Assembly (NCBI GenBank): GCA_958427895.1 | Contig: CAUADW010000086.1 | Span: 1 to 6,115 of the forward strand | Direction of reading: 5' to 3' | Source of the DNA: an uncultured Collinsella sp. | GTDB taxonomy: Bacteria > Actinomycetota > Coriobacteriia > Coriobacteriales > Coriobacteriaceae | Length of the DNA stretch: 6,115 nt | In this document: in pieces, positions 1 through 5,658 of the stretch | Position numbering within the stretch: the stretch's first letter is position 1 | How the letters are laid out: each line of letters opens with the position of its first letter | The notes under the pieces: generated by a model | What the model was told of the DNA's origin: nothing | The model's database searches: none | The model's input: only the letters and a program-made list of their open reading frames with translations | Made by a program: the position numbers and the translations under genes

Positions 1-626
1 TCGTGGGTATCCCCGAGCCCGAGAAGCGCGTCAATGAGTATCCGCACCAGTTCTCCGGCGGTATGCGTCAGCGTGTCATGATCGCTATGGCTCTTGCCTG
101 CGATCCCGATATCCTGATTGCCGACGAGCCCACGACGGCTCTGGACGTTACCATTCAGGCTCAGATTATCGAGCTCATGCAGGAAATGCAGGAGAAGAAC
201 GGCAACGCCATCATCATGATTACCCATGACCTGGGCGTCGTTGCCGATATGGCCGATAAGATCATGGTTATGTACGCCGGCCGTCCCGTCGAGTTCGGTA
301 CTGCTGAGGAAATCTTCTACGAGAGTCGCCACCCCTACACCTGGGGCCTTATCCGCTCCATCCCGGAGCAGGCCATCGAAGAGAAGAAGCCGCTTACGCC
401 GATTCACGGCAACCCGCCTTCGCTCATGAACCTGCCTGAGGGCTGCGTCTTCTCTCCTCGTTGTCCCTATGCGACGGACAAGTGCCGCAAGCAGCGCCCC
501 GAGCGCGTTGTCACCGAGTCTGGTCATTACTCTGCGTGCCACTACTCCGGTGACCCCGAGTTCCTCAAGAACGCTCCTGAGACGTCCCGTACGCGCAAGG
601 ATTCCAAGAAGGGAGGCGAGGCGTAA
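1..626 (+). CDS. oppD: Oligopeptide/dipeptide ABC transporter ATP-binding protein, OppD/DppD type (5' truncated)
   Basis: ATPase subunit of a peptide importer, acting on the cytoplasmic face with two permeases and a lipid-anchored binding protein. Only the C-terminal ~207 residues are present; the Walker A motif and Q-loop lie upstream of the window. Visible in order are the ABC signature (FSGGMRQRV), Walker B with D-loop (ILIADEPTTALD) and the H-loop (MITHDLGVV). The C-terminal oligopeptide-transporter extension follows, with GCVFSPRCP and a SGHYSACH segment whose cysteines are typical of this family. The reading frame is open from the window edge to TAA at 624-626. It abuts the next ATPase gene with no gap, as expected for a translationally coupled oppD-oppF pair. 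The substrate (oligopeptide, dipeptide or other) cannot be decided from the ATPase alone, so OppD versus DppD is a family-level choice. Confidence 0.93.
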   Translation, partial: VGIPEPEKRVNEYPHQFSGGMRQRVMIAMALACDPDILIADEPTTALDVTIQAQIIELMQEMQEKNGNAIIMITHDLGVVADMADKIMVMYAGRPVEFGTAEEIFYESRHPYTWGLIRSIPEQAIEEKKPLTPIHGNPPSLMNLPEGCVFSPRCPYATDKCRKQRPERVVTESGHYSACHYSGDPEFLKNAPETSRTRKDSKKGGEA

Positions 627-1655
627 ATGGCAGACAATAACGAGCGCACTCCGCTGCTGAAGGTCGAGCACCTCTCTAAGGAGTTCCCCGCTGAGTCCGG
701 CATGTTCGCCAAGCGCTTCTCCAAGCGTGTTGTCTCTGCAGTAAATGACATCTCTTTTGAGATTTATCCTGGCGAGACCTTTGGTCTGGTTGGTGAGTCT
801 GGTTGCGGTAAGTCCACGACGGGCCGCACCATCATGCGCCTGACCAAGCCGACGGCCGGCAAAGTGTTCTTCCAGGGCAAAGATGTTGCCGAGATGAGCA
901 AGCATGAGATCAAGGACATGCGTCGCGAGATGCAGTTTATCTTCCAGGATCCTTATGCTTCGCTGAATCCCCGTATGACCATCGGCGAGATCGTCTCCGA
1001 GCCCATGACCATTCACGGCGTGGGCACCAAGGAAGAGCGCATTGAGCGTGTCCGCGAGCTGCTGGACGTCGTCGGTCTGAACCCCGAGCACATCAACCGC
1101 TATCCGCATGAGTTCTCGGGCGGTCAGCGTCAGCGTGTCGGCATTGCCCGCGCGTTCGCTCTGAAGCCTAAGCTTATTATCTGCGACGAGCCGGTTTCCG
1201 CTCTGGATGTGTCCATTCAGGCCCAGGTTCTTAACCTGCTCAAGGAACTGCAGGACAAGTTCGGTACCGCGTATCTGTTTATCGCCCACGACCTGTCCGT
1301 CGTGCAGCACATCTCCGATCGCGTTGCCGTTATGTATCTGGGTAAGATGGTCGAGGTTTCGGACTGGAAGACGCTTTATAGCGAGCCTCACCATCCGTAC
1401 ACGCAGTCGCTACTGTCTGCCGTGCCGGTTCCCGATCCTGATATCCAGAAGACCCGTAAGCGTATCATCCTTGCCGGCGATCCGCCGTCACCGCTGGATC
1501 CGCCGACCGGCTGCCGTTTCCACACGCGCTGCCCGATCGCGCAGGACATCTGCTCCGAGAAGCTTCCTGAGTTTAAGGAAGTTGCTCCGGGCCACTGCTG
1601 TGCCTGCCACTTCGCCGAGCCGTTCCCGATCAAGGAATCGCACATCGACCTGTAG
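627..1655 (+). CDS. oppF: Oligopeptide/dipeptide ABC transporter ATP-binding protein, OppF/DppF type
   Basis: Second ATPase of the peptide importer, expected to form a heterodimer with the upstream OppD-type subunit. The 342-residue length is normal for the family. Motifs: Walker A GESGCGKST at residues 56-64 (Lys62), Q-loop region FIFQDPYASLNP, signature FSGGQRQRVG from residue 163, Walker B ending at Asp187-Glu188 (CDEPVSALD), and H-loop His221 (IAHDLSVV). The C-terminal extension carries cysteines at 296, 302, 309, 324, 325 and 327; related transporters are known to bind an Fe-S cluster in this region, but that is not shown here. The ATG follows the TAA of the upstream gene directly, with GGGAGG at 611-616 as ribosome-binding site, so the start is well supported. 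It is the last gene of its operon: a terminator-bearing palindrome begins 16 bases after the stop. Confidence 0.95.
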   Translation: MADNNERTPLLKVEHLSKEFPAESGMFAKRFSKRVVSAVNDISFEIYPGETFGLVGESGCGKSTTGRTIMRLTKPTAGKVFFQGKDVAEMSKHEIKDMRREMQFIFQDPYASLNPRMTIGEIVSEPMTIHGVGTKEERIERVRELLDVVGLNPEHINRYPHEFSGGQRQRVGIARAFALKPKLIICDEPVSALDVSIQAQVLNLLKELQDKFGTAYLFIAHDLSVVQHISDRVAVMYLGKMVEVSDWKTLYSEPHHPYTQSLLSAVPVPDPDIQKTRKRIILAGDPPSPLDPPTGCRFHTRCPIAQDICSEKLPEFKEVAPGHCCACHFAEPFPIKESHIDL

Positions 1656-1671
1656 TCGGTTGTTCTCGTCC

Positions 1672-1798
1672 GGGCCCGCCCTGGAGTTACTTTTCAGAAC
1701 GTCCTCGGACATGCAAGAAACCCCCGCTGCGCACTTCGTGCGGCGGGGGTTTCTTGCGTCCTGCGGAATGTTCTGAAAAGTAACTCCAGGGCGGGCCC
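1672..1798. repeat. 127-bp palindromic element, copy 1 (hairpin/cruciform-forming)
   Basis: Outer arms 1672-1700 and 1770-1798 are perfect 29-base reverse complements. Inside them, 12-base segments at 1701-1712 (GTCCTCGGACAT) and 1758-1769 (GTCCTGCGGAAT) do not pair well with each other. A perfect 15-bp inner stem follows (1713-1727 with 1743-1757), capped by a CGCAC-TTC-GTGCG mini-hairpin at 1730-1742. The whole element is centred on about 1735. It lies just downstream of oppF and encodes no transposase. The same architecture and the same 12-base segments recur, inverted, at 1965-2088. Membership in a dispersed family is inferred from these two copies. Confidence 0.9.
1713..1757 (+). terminator. 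Bidirectional-looking intrinsic terminator of the opp operon
   Basis: The inner stem of palindrome copy 1 is a GC-rich hairpin. An A-rich run (AAGAAA) precedes the C-run and a T-rich run (TTTCTT) follows the G-run, so the shape suits termination on either strand. It lies 57 bases after the oppF stop codon. The T-tract is short and interrupted by a C, so efficiency is uncertain. Confidence 0.7.
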
Positions 1799-1837
1799 TG
1801 CGACAACGCGGCAGGAAGGGGTGTGATTCCTTGATCG

Positions 1838-1917
1838 CTCACTTAATCTAATAGGAAAGTTAGTGAGGCCGGAGCTCCATATAAGGGCTCGGCAAAGCCG
1901 AGCCACCAAATTTATAT
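1838..1917. repeat. Short inverted repeats in the intergenic region between the two palindromes
   Basis: Between the two large palindromes (1799-1964) I see no gene. There is an 8-bp stem with one bulge (CTCACTTAA at 1838-1846 with TTAGTGAG at 1860-1867) and an 8-base palindrome GGAGCTCC at 1871-1878. A perfect 8-bp hairpin GGCTCGGC-AAA-GCCGAGCC lies at 1886-1904, flanked by ATATAA (1879-1884) and TTTATAT (1911-1917), which can extend the pairing. No T-tract follows, so it is not a convincing terminator in either direction. Confidence 0.5.
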
Positions 1918-1964
1918 CAGCCTCAGAATATGTTTGAGAATCGTACTTGGAGTATGTGGCTGTA

Positions 1965-2088
1965 GGGCCGGAATGGGGGCAACTTCCCAACGCATTCCGC
2001 AGGGGGCGGTACATTTTGTAGCGCGAAGCGCGAATCAAAATGTACCGCATGCCCGAGGACGCGTTGGGAAGTTGCCCCATTCCGGCCC
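1965..2088. repeat. 124-bp palindromic element, copy 2 (inverted relative to copy 1)
   Basis: Outer arms 1965-1993 and 2061-2088 are reverse complements apart from one extra G in the left arm (five Gs against four). A perfect 13-bp inner stem pairs 2006-2018 with 2036-2048, around a GCGC-GAA-GCGC mini-hairpin at 2021-2031. Read on the minus strand, the segments between outer and inner stems are GTCCTCGGGCAT (2060-2049) and CCCCTGCGGAAT (2005-1994). These match the corresponding segments of copy 1 at 11/12 and 10/12 positions, while the stems differ. Unlike copy 1, the inner stem lacks a terminator-like T-tract. It ends 57 bases before the -35 box of the tRNA-Leu promoter. Confidence 0.9.
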
Positions 2089-2128
2089 GGACATATAGAT
2101 CTACCTGCGCATTTACAAATTCGTAAAC

Positions 2129-2175
2129 TTTTTTGAAAAAAGTGCTTGCACAGTTCTCGAATCATAGGTTATTAT
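2129..2175 (+). promoter_or_regulatory. Predicted promoter of tRNA-Leu
   Basis: A T6-G-A6 block (2129-2141) precedes a -35 box TTGCAC at 2146-2151. After an 18-base spacer comes a -10 box TATTAT at 2170-2175 (5 of 6 to consensus). The AT-rich block could act as an UP element. The same block and the start of the -35 box recur upstream of tRNA-Gly at 5601-5621, which supports a functional promoter. The predicted transcript would carry a leader of about 50 bases before the mature tRNA. Confidence 0.75.
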
Positions 2176-2232
2176 CTTCCTCGTTGAACGCGCGGGTCCA
2201 ACAAAACGAACCGTGAATCAACAACATAGCAT

Positions 2233-2323
2233 GTCGGAGTGGCGGAATTGGCAGACGCGCTAGCTTGAGGTGCTAGTGACCGCTTTTTTGGTCATGCGGG
2301 TTCAAGTCCCGCCTCCGACACCA
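2233..2323 (+). tRNA. tRNA-Leu (anticodon GAG)
   Basis: A 91-base class II tRNA with CCA encoded. The acceptor stem GTCGGAG (2233-2239) pairs with CTCCGAC (2313-2319), followed by discriminator A and CCA at 2321-2323. The anticodon stem CTAGC/GCTAG encloses the loop TTGAGGT, placing GAG at 2267-2269. A long variable arm (GTGACCGC...GGTCATGC) identifies the Leu/Ser/Tyr class, and the T-arm GCGGGTTCAAGTCCCGC is canonical. It reads CUC/CUU codons. Confidence 0.97.
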
Positions 2324-2334
2324 TCGCATTTGAG

Positions 2335-2356
2335 AAGCCTCTTCGGAGGCTTTTTT
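2335..2356 (+). terminator. Intrinsic terminator after tRNA-Leu
   Basis: A 7-bp stem (AAGCCTC with GAGGCTT) closed by a TTCG tetraloop at 2342-2345, with a T-run ending at 2356. It starts 12 bases after the tRNA CCA and ends only 26 bases before the ATG of the following phosphatase gene. Confidence 0.88.
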
Positions 2357-2369
2357 GTTACCGATAGAC

Positions 2370-2376
2370 GGTGGGG
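2370..2376 (+). promoter_or_regulatory. Ribosome-binding site deciding the ATG start at 2383
   Basis: The G-rich run GGTGGGG lies 6 bases before ATG 2383, a normal spacing. An in-frame GTG at 2371 sits inside this run and has no purine-rich site upstream, only the terminator T-tract and GTTACCGATAGAC. The ATG is therefore preferred, though the match to the anti-Shine-Dalgarno sequence is imperfect. Confidence 0.55.
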
Positions 2377-2382
2377 TCCACG

Positions 2383-4728
2383 ATGGAAACGCTTGAACGC
2401 AACGAGTGGGCAGACGTTGCCCAACTAGTCGAGATCACGAGCGATGCTGTCATCATCTGCGAGCTCGACGGAACCATTCTGCATGTGAATAATCGCTTAC
2501 TTGGTTTGATGTGCGAAGAACGCGCCGATGTCGTCGGTGGAGATGTTAAAGACGTCCTGTATTCGTCCGCTTTTGAACGTGCGACGGAACATCGTCTGCC
2601 ATTTGAAACTGATGGCTCCGAGAGCGAACTGATGCTCAAGCTGAGTGACGGCTCCTTTATCCCCGTCTTGGTTCGTGCAGGCTCCGTAACGCCTCCACGC
2701 ATCTTTGGGCGCCGAGCGCCACGCGTCCTGGTGGCACTTCACAGTATCGAGGAGCAGTATTCTCATGACCGTCAACTCAAGCGTGCGTTATCGGAGCTCA
2801 GAGTGGCGAACAAGCGTCTCTCAGGCACGCTCTCGGTCATTATGAGCACTGTGGGCTCCGATGAGTTACCCAGTCTGCTTGATACCGTTTTAAACCAACT
2901 TGTAGGAACGCTCGATGCTTCGGGTGCCGCTATCTATTTTTCTGAGAGCGGCGGTTTTAAGCTTCGCGGTGTCTCCAAGGAGCTGCACGACAGCTACCTG
3001 CCCGAGTTTTTGCCGTATGGCGCTGGCATTCCGACGTATGTTCTTCGCGAGTCGCGTGCCTGTCGCTTGTCGATTCAGCAGGACCTTGAGGGCGATAGGG
3101 CCGCCTCCGGTATGTTCATGGACCTGGATAATCGTTCTAAGCACCTGTTGCGCATGCAGGATATGCCTCCGTACCGCAGCGAGATCTGTCTTCCCGTTTT
3201 TTACGGTACGCAGATCCTTGGCGTGTTGGAAGTTGGTTGGAAACGCCCCCAGGCACCGCTCGCCTATGACGTTAATGTACTTGAGGTCATTTGCGATTAC
3301 CTGTCTATCCAGCTGGTCGGAATGGCATCGAGCCTTCGCTCTCGTCGCACGGCCGAGCTTGGCCGCTCGCTCAATGTCTTACGTGATGAGCTGTTTACCT
3401 TTCTAGACGATTCCGCCGCGGCTACCCAGGCGGTATCGTCCGAGATCTGCAATATGCTCAACTGCCATTTTTGCCCTGTTGAGTATGACGCCAGTCTGGA
3501 CTCCTATGTCATAGATTTTGAAGGCGGCAGTCGCGTTGCTTTGCCGGACGATCCCGAGAAGCTTTTCTTTTCCACGACGGCGCCGGCGGCACGTCTGGGA
3601 GCTGGCCCTGATGGCTTTGAGGCATCTGTTTTGGGCGGCACGAGTGCCGAGGACCTTAAGCACGTCCGTATAACTCGCGTTGATGAATCGATGCCTATGG
3701 GAGGCTGGCTTAGGACGCATGGTCTGCCTTGCCAGGGTCTCTACGTCGACTCCGGCATCGAGGCGGGGCGCCCGCGCTCTGAGGGTGATGGCAAGCACAG
3801 CAACGACGCGATTGTTCCTGCTTCTGTTGCGAAGGGCCCGACGACGCGCGCACTGCTGCTTCGTGATGGCAGCCAAGAGCCGATTGATGACCTTGAATAT
3901 GACTACTTGGTGCACTTGGCGCATGACTTTGAACTGATCTACGAAGGCGAATCTCAAAAGCGCGAGGAGCGCCATATCGCTCAGACCCTCCAGATCGGCA
4001 TGAGAAATTCCCTGGGGGATGTTCCAGGTATCGCAACCGATTCGGTATACCTGTCGGCCACGAACTCGGCGTTGGTCGGCGGCGATTTCTATACGCTCAT
4101 CCGACTTCCCGACGACTGCGCCGTCATGATTCTGGGTGATGTGTCTGGCAAAGGCATTGAGGCCGCATCGATGTCCGCGCTCGTCAAGACGGCCCTGACG
4201 GCCTATGCCTGGGAGGGTGCGGGGCCCGCCCGCATGGCACGCTCCCTTAACAGCATGCTCATGGGCTTTTCGAGGGTCGAGACGTTCGTGACGGCCTTTA
4301 TCGCCAAGATTGACCTTAAAGCCGGACGCGCAACGTATTGTTCGGCGGGCCATCCTCCGACCATGGTCATCAGGCCAGAGTCGATGCCGCTGGGTGGCGG
4401 CGAGGCCCGTGGGGGAGAGGTCGAACTGCTTGGATGCCAATCGGGCGTAATCGGCGCATTCGAAGGCATGGTGTACGAGACGGGTGCCTTTACGTTCGCC
4501 CCCGGCGATATGCTCTTTATGTATACGGATGGAACGATTGAGGCCCGCGACCGCACCGGAGCGTTCTTTGGCGAGCAGCGCCTTCGTGACCTTCTGCTCT
4601 CTGTCTCGGGTGAGGGCGTATCGGGAATCTGCGGCAAGGTCTTGGGCGAGCTTGACCGATTTACCGAATCGGCGCTGGACGATGACATTGCATTGGTGTC
4701 CCTTGAGTTTTTACGGGGTCGTTCATAG
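2383..4728 (+). CDS. PAS-GAF sensor PP2C-type (SpoIIE/RsbU-like) serine phosphatase
   Basis: Predicted cytoplasmic, sensor-controlled phosphatase of a partner-switching pathway, expected to remove phosphate from a STAS-domain antagonist. 781 residues from ATG 2383. A PAS-like domain (~10-115: DAVIICELDGTILHVNNRLLG...) is followed by a helical linker (~127-148) and a GAF-like domain (~155-315, with CLPVFYGTQILGVLEVGW). Residues ~330-520 are divergent; the end of that stretch (DLEYDYLVHLAHDFELIYE) resembles the close of a GAF domain. The catalytic domain (~525-779) shows VGGDFY at 565-570 (Asp568), GDVSGKG at 585-591 (Asp586), CSAGHPP at 653-659, YTDG at 714-717 (Asp716) and DDDIALV at 766-772. 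The metal-binding aspartates expected for the family are all present. No transmembrane segment or signal peptide is apparent. The STAS-kinase gene follows 78 bases downstream on the same strand. The signal sensed is unknown. Confidence 0.93.
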   Translation: METLERNEWADVAQLVEITSDAVIICELDGTILHVNNRLLGLMCEERADVVGGDVKDVLYSSAFERATEHRLPFETDGSESELMLKLSDGSFIPVLVRAGSVTPPRIFGRRAPRVLVALHSIEEQYSHDRQLKRALSELRVANKRLSGTLSVIMSTVGSDELPSLLDTVLNQLVGTLDASGAAIYFSESGGFKLRGVSKELHDSYLPEFLPYGAGIPTYVLRESRACRLSIQQDLEGDRAASGMFMDLDNRSKHLLRMQDMPPYRSEICLPVFYGTQILGVLEVGWKRPQAPLAYDVNVLEVICDYLSIQLVGMASSLRSRRTAELGRSLNVLRDELFTFLDDSAAATQAVSSEICNMLNCHFCPVEYDASLDSYVIDFEGGSRVALPDDPEKLFFSTTAPAARLGAGPDGFEASVLGGTSAEDLKHVRITRVDESMPMGGWLRTHGLPCQGLYVDSGIEAGRPRSEGDGKHSNDAIVPASVAKGPTTRALLLRDGSQEPIDDLEYDYLVHLAHDFELIYEGESQKREERHIAQTLQIGMRNSLGDVPGIATDSVYLSATNSALVGGDFYTLIRLPDDCAVMILGDVSGKGIEAASMSALVKTALTAYAWEGAGPARMARSLNSMLMGFSRVETFVTAFIAKIDLKAGRATYCSAGHPPTMVIRPESMPLGGGEARGGEVELLGCQSGVIGAFEGMVYETGAFTFAPGDMLFMYTDGTIEARDRTGAFFGEQRLRDLLLSVSGEGVSGICGKVLGELDRFTESALDDDIALVSLEFLRGRS

Positions 4729-4806
4729 ACGACGCTGGGCGGGCTGAATCCGTACGGTTGGGGAAACGAATGCATCGAGTGGGCTTTTTTGGGGAACCAT
4801 GGTCGT

Positions 4807-5553
4807 ATGAATGAGTGGAATGACATAGCGGTTTTGACGCCACCAGGCGATATCGACATCGCCACGGTGCCTGCGCTGCGTCGGCGGCTGGATGCTTTGA
4901 TTGGCCGCGGCGTGCGTCGTGTCGTCATCAACTGTCAGACTGTTAGCTTTATCGATTCGACGGGCTTGGCATTCCTGCTTACGCGCGCTCGTGAGCTCAT
5001 GAGGCGAGAAGGCCTGCTTTCGCTCGTCAATGCATCAGGTGAAGTTGTTCGCTTTTTGGAGATTGCTCGTCTTGTCGATATCCTTCATGTCGCGGGGCCG
5101 GCACGGGAGTCTATTCCCGCCATTCCGGTGGGGGAGCTGCCTCGCTGGAGTAAGAGCGTCGAGGTCCGTCAGGGTATCGAGAATCTTCCATACTACCGAC
5201 ATCGCATCGCCGAACTCCTTGAATCGCTTCCGTTGCGCCGTGACGAGTGCTACGATGTCGCATTGGCGTCGGGGGAGGCGCTGGGTAATGCCTATGACCA
5301 TGCGGGCGGTATCGGGTGCGTCCTGACGGTTCAGGCCTATGGCGATCGCGTTGTGGTTGAGGTGCTTGATCGAGGTGCCGGCTATTCTATCGATGAAACG
5401 AGCGAACCGGTCGCATCCGAGGAACGCGGCCGTGGCATCAAGCTTATGCGTATGCTCGTCGATAACGTGGAGGTTGCTCGTCGTACGGACGGCGCCGGCA
5501 CGCGCGTGCAGATGGTGAAGCTGTTTAGCGGAGCGCTGGAATCGTGTGCCTAG
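4807..5553 (+). CDS. STAS-HATPase fusion: anti-sigma-factor antagonist joined to RsbW-like serine kinase
   Basis: A 248-residue fusion of two proteins that are separate in the B. subtilis SpoIIAA/AB and RsbV/W systems. Residues 1-~105 are a STAS domain: GDIDIAT near the start and FIDSTGLAF with Asp50-Ser51-Thr52-Gly53, where Ser51 is the expected phosphorylation site by analogy. After a linker (~105-130), residues ~135-245 form a GHKL ATP-binding domain. Its N-box is EALGNAYDHA (Glu157, Asn161), its G1 box DRGAG at 188-192, its G2 box GRGIKLM at 208-214, and GAGTR lies from 229. The catalytic motifs look intact, so kinase activity is plausible. The start is chosen at ATG 4807, preceded by GGGGAA at 4791-4796, because it places the STAS strand normally. 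TTG 4789 in frame would add six residues and has GAGTGGG at 4777-4783. Likely partner of the upstream phosphatase. No sigma-factor gene lies in the window, so the final target is open. Confidence 0.92.
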   Translation: MNEWNDIAVLTPPGDIDIATVPALRRRLDALIGRGVRRVVINCQTVSFIDSTGLAFLLTRARELMRREGLLSLVNASGEVVRFLEIARLVDILHVAGPARESIPAIPVGELPRWSKSVEVRQGIENLPYYRHRIAELLESLPLRRDECYDVALASGEALGNAYDHAGGIGCVLTVQAYGDRVVVEVLDRGAGYSIDETSEPVASEERGRGIKLMRMLVDNVEVARRTDGAGTRVQMVKLFSGALESCA

Positions 5554-5578
5554 CCAATCGCTTTAGCGCGTTTAGCTA
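5551..5578 (+). other. Hairpin overlapping the stop codon of the STAS-kinase gene
   Basis: TAGCCAA (5551-5557, beginning with the stop codon) pairs with TTAGCTA (5572-5578) with one mismatch, around an internal CGC-TTTA-GCG hairpin (5559-5568). No T-run follows, so this is at best a weak or factor-assisted terminator, or a 3'-end stabiliser. I see no other terminator before the tRNA promoter. Confidence 0.3.
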
Positions 5579-5600
5579 CTAAGAACATGCGGCAGACAAG

Positions 5601-5646
5601 TTTTTTGAAAAAAGTACTTGCGTCTTTTGGACAACTCGCGTAAATT
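5601..5646 (+). promoter_or_regulatory. Predicted promoter of the tRNA Gly-Cys-Gly cluster
   Basis: A T6-G-A6 block (5601-5613) is followed by a -35 box TTGCGT at 5618-5623, a 17-base spacer and a weak -10 box TAAATT at 5641-5646. Bases 5601-5621 match 2129-2149 in front of tRNA-Leu at 20 of 21 positions. The mature tRNA-Gly begins only 12 bases after the -10 box, so its leader would be very short. The downstream TAATAA (5646-5651) is an alternative -10 but with poor spacing. Confidence 0.7.
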
Positions 5647-5658
5647 AATAACCCGCAA

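Noticed and set aside
1207..1776. A plus-strand open frame overlapping the end of oppF and the first palindrome.
   Set aside because: It is out of frame with the well-supported OppF gene and has Ser/Arg-rich composition typical of a shadow frame.
1694..2080. A 128-codon minus-strand open frame spanning both palindromes.
   Set aside because: Its ends are made of palindrome sequence, and the same peptide (GPALELLFRT...QETPAA) appears on the opposite strand from the other arm. It is a by-product of the inverted repeat, not a protein gene.
1656..2128. Insertion sequence or CRISPR array in the repeat-rich intergenic region.
   Set aside because: No transposase or Cas gene and no regularly spaced direct repeats. 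The repeats are inverted and arranged as two large hairpins.
2371..2382. GTG start at 2371 for the phosphatase.
   Set aside because: The GTG lies inside the G-rich run that serves ATG 2383, and no ribosome-binding site precedes it.
3403..4440. A 345-codon open frame on the minus strand inside the phosphatase gene.
   Set aside because: It lies wholly antisense to a gene with clear PAS/GAF/PP2C motifs. Its translation is rich in Arg/His/Ala without recognisable motifs, as expected for a shadow frame in GC-rich DNA.
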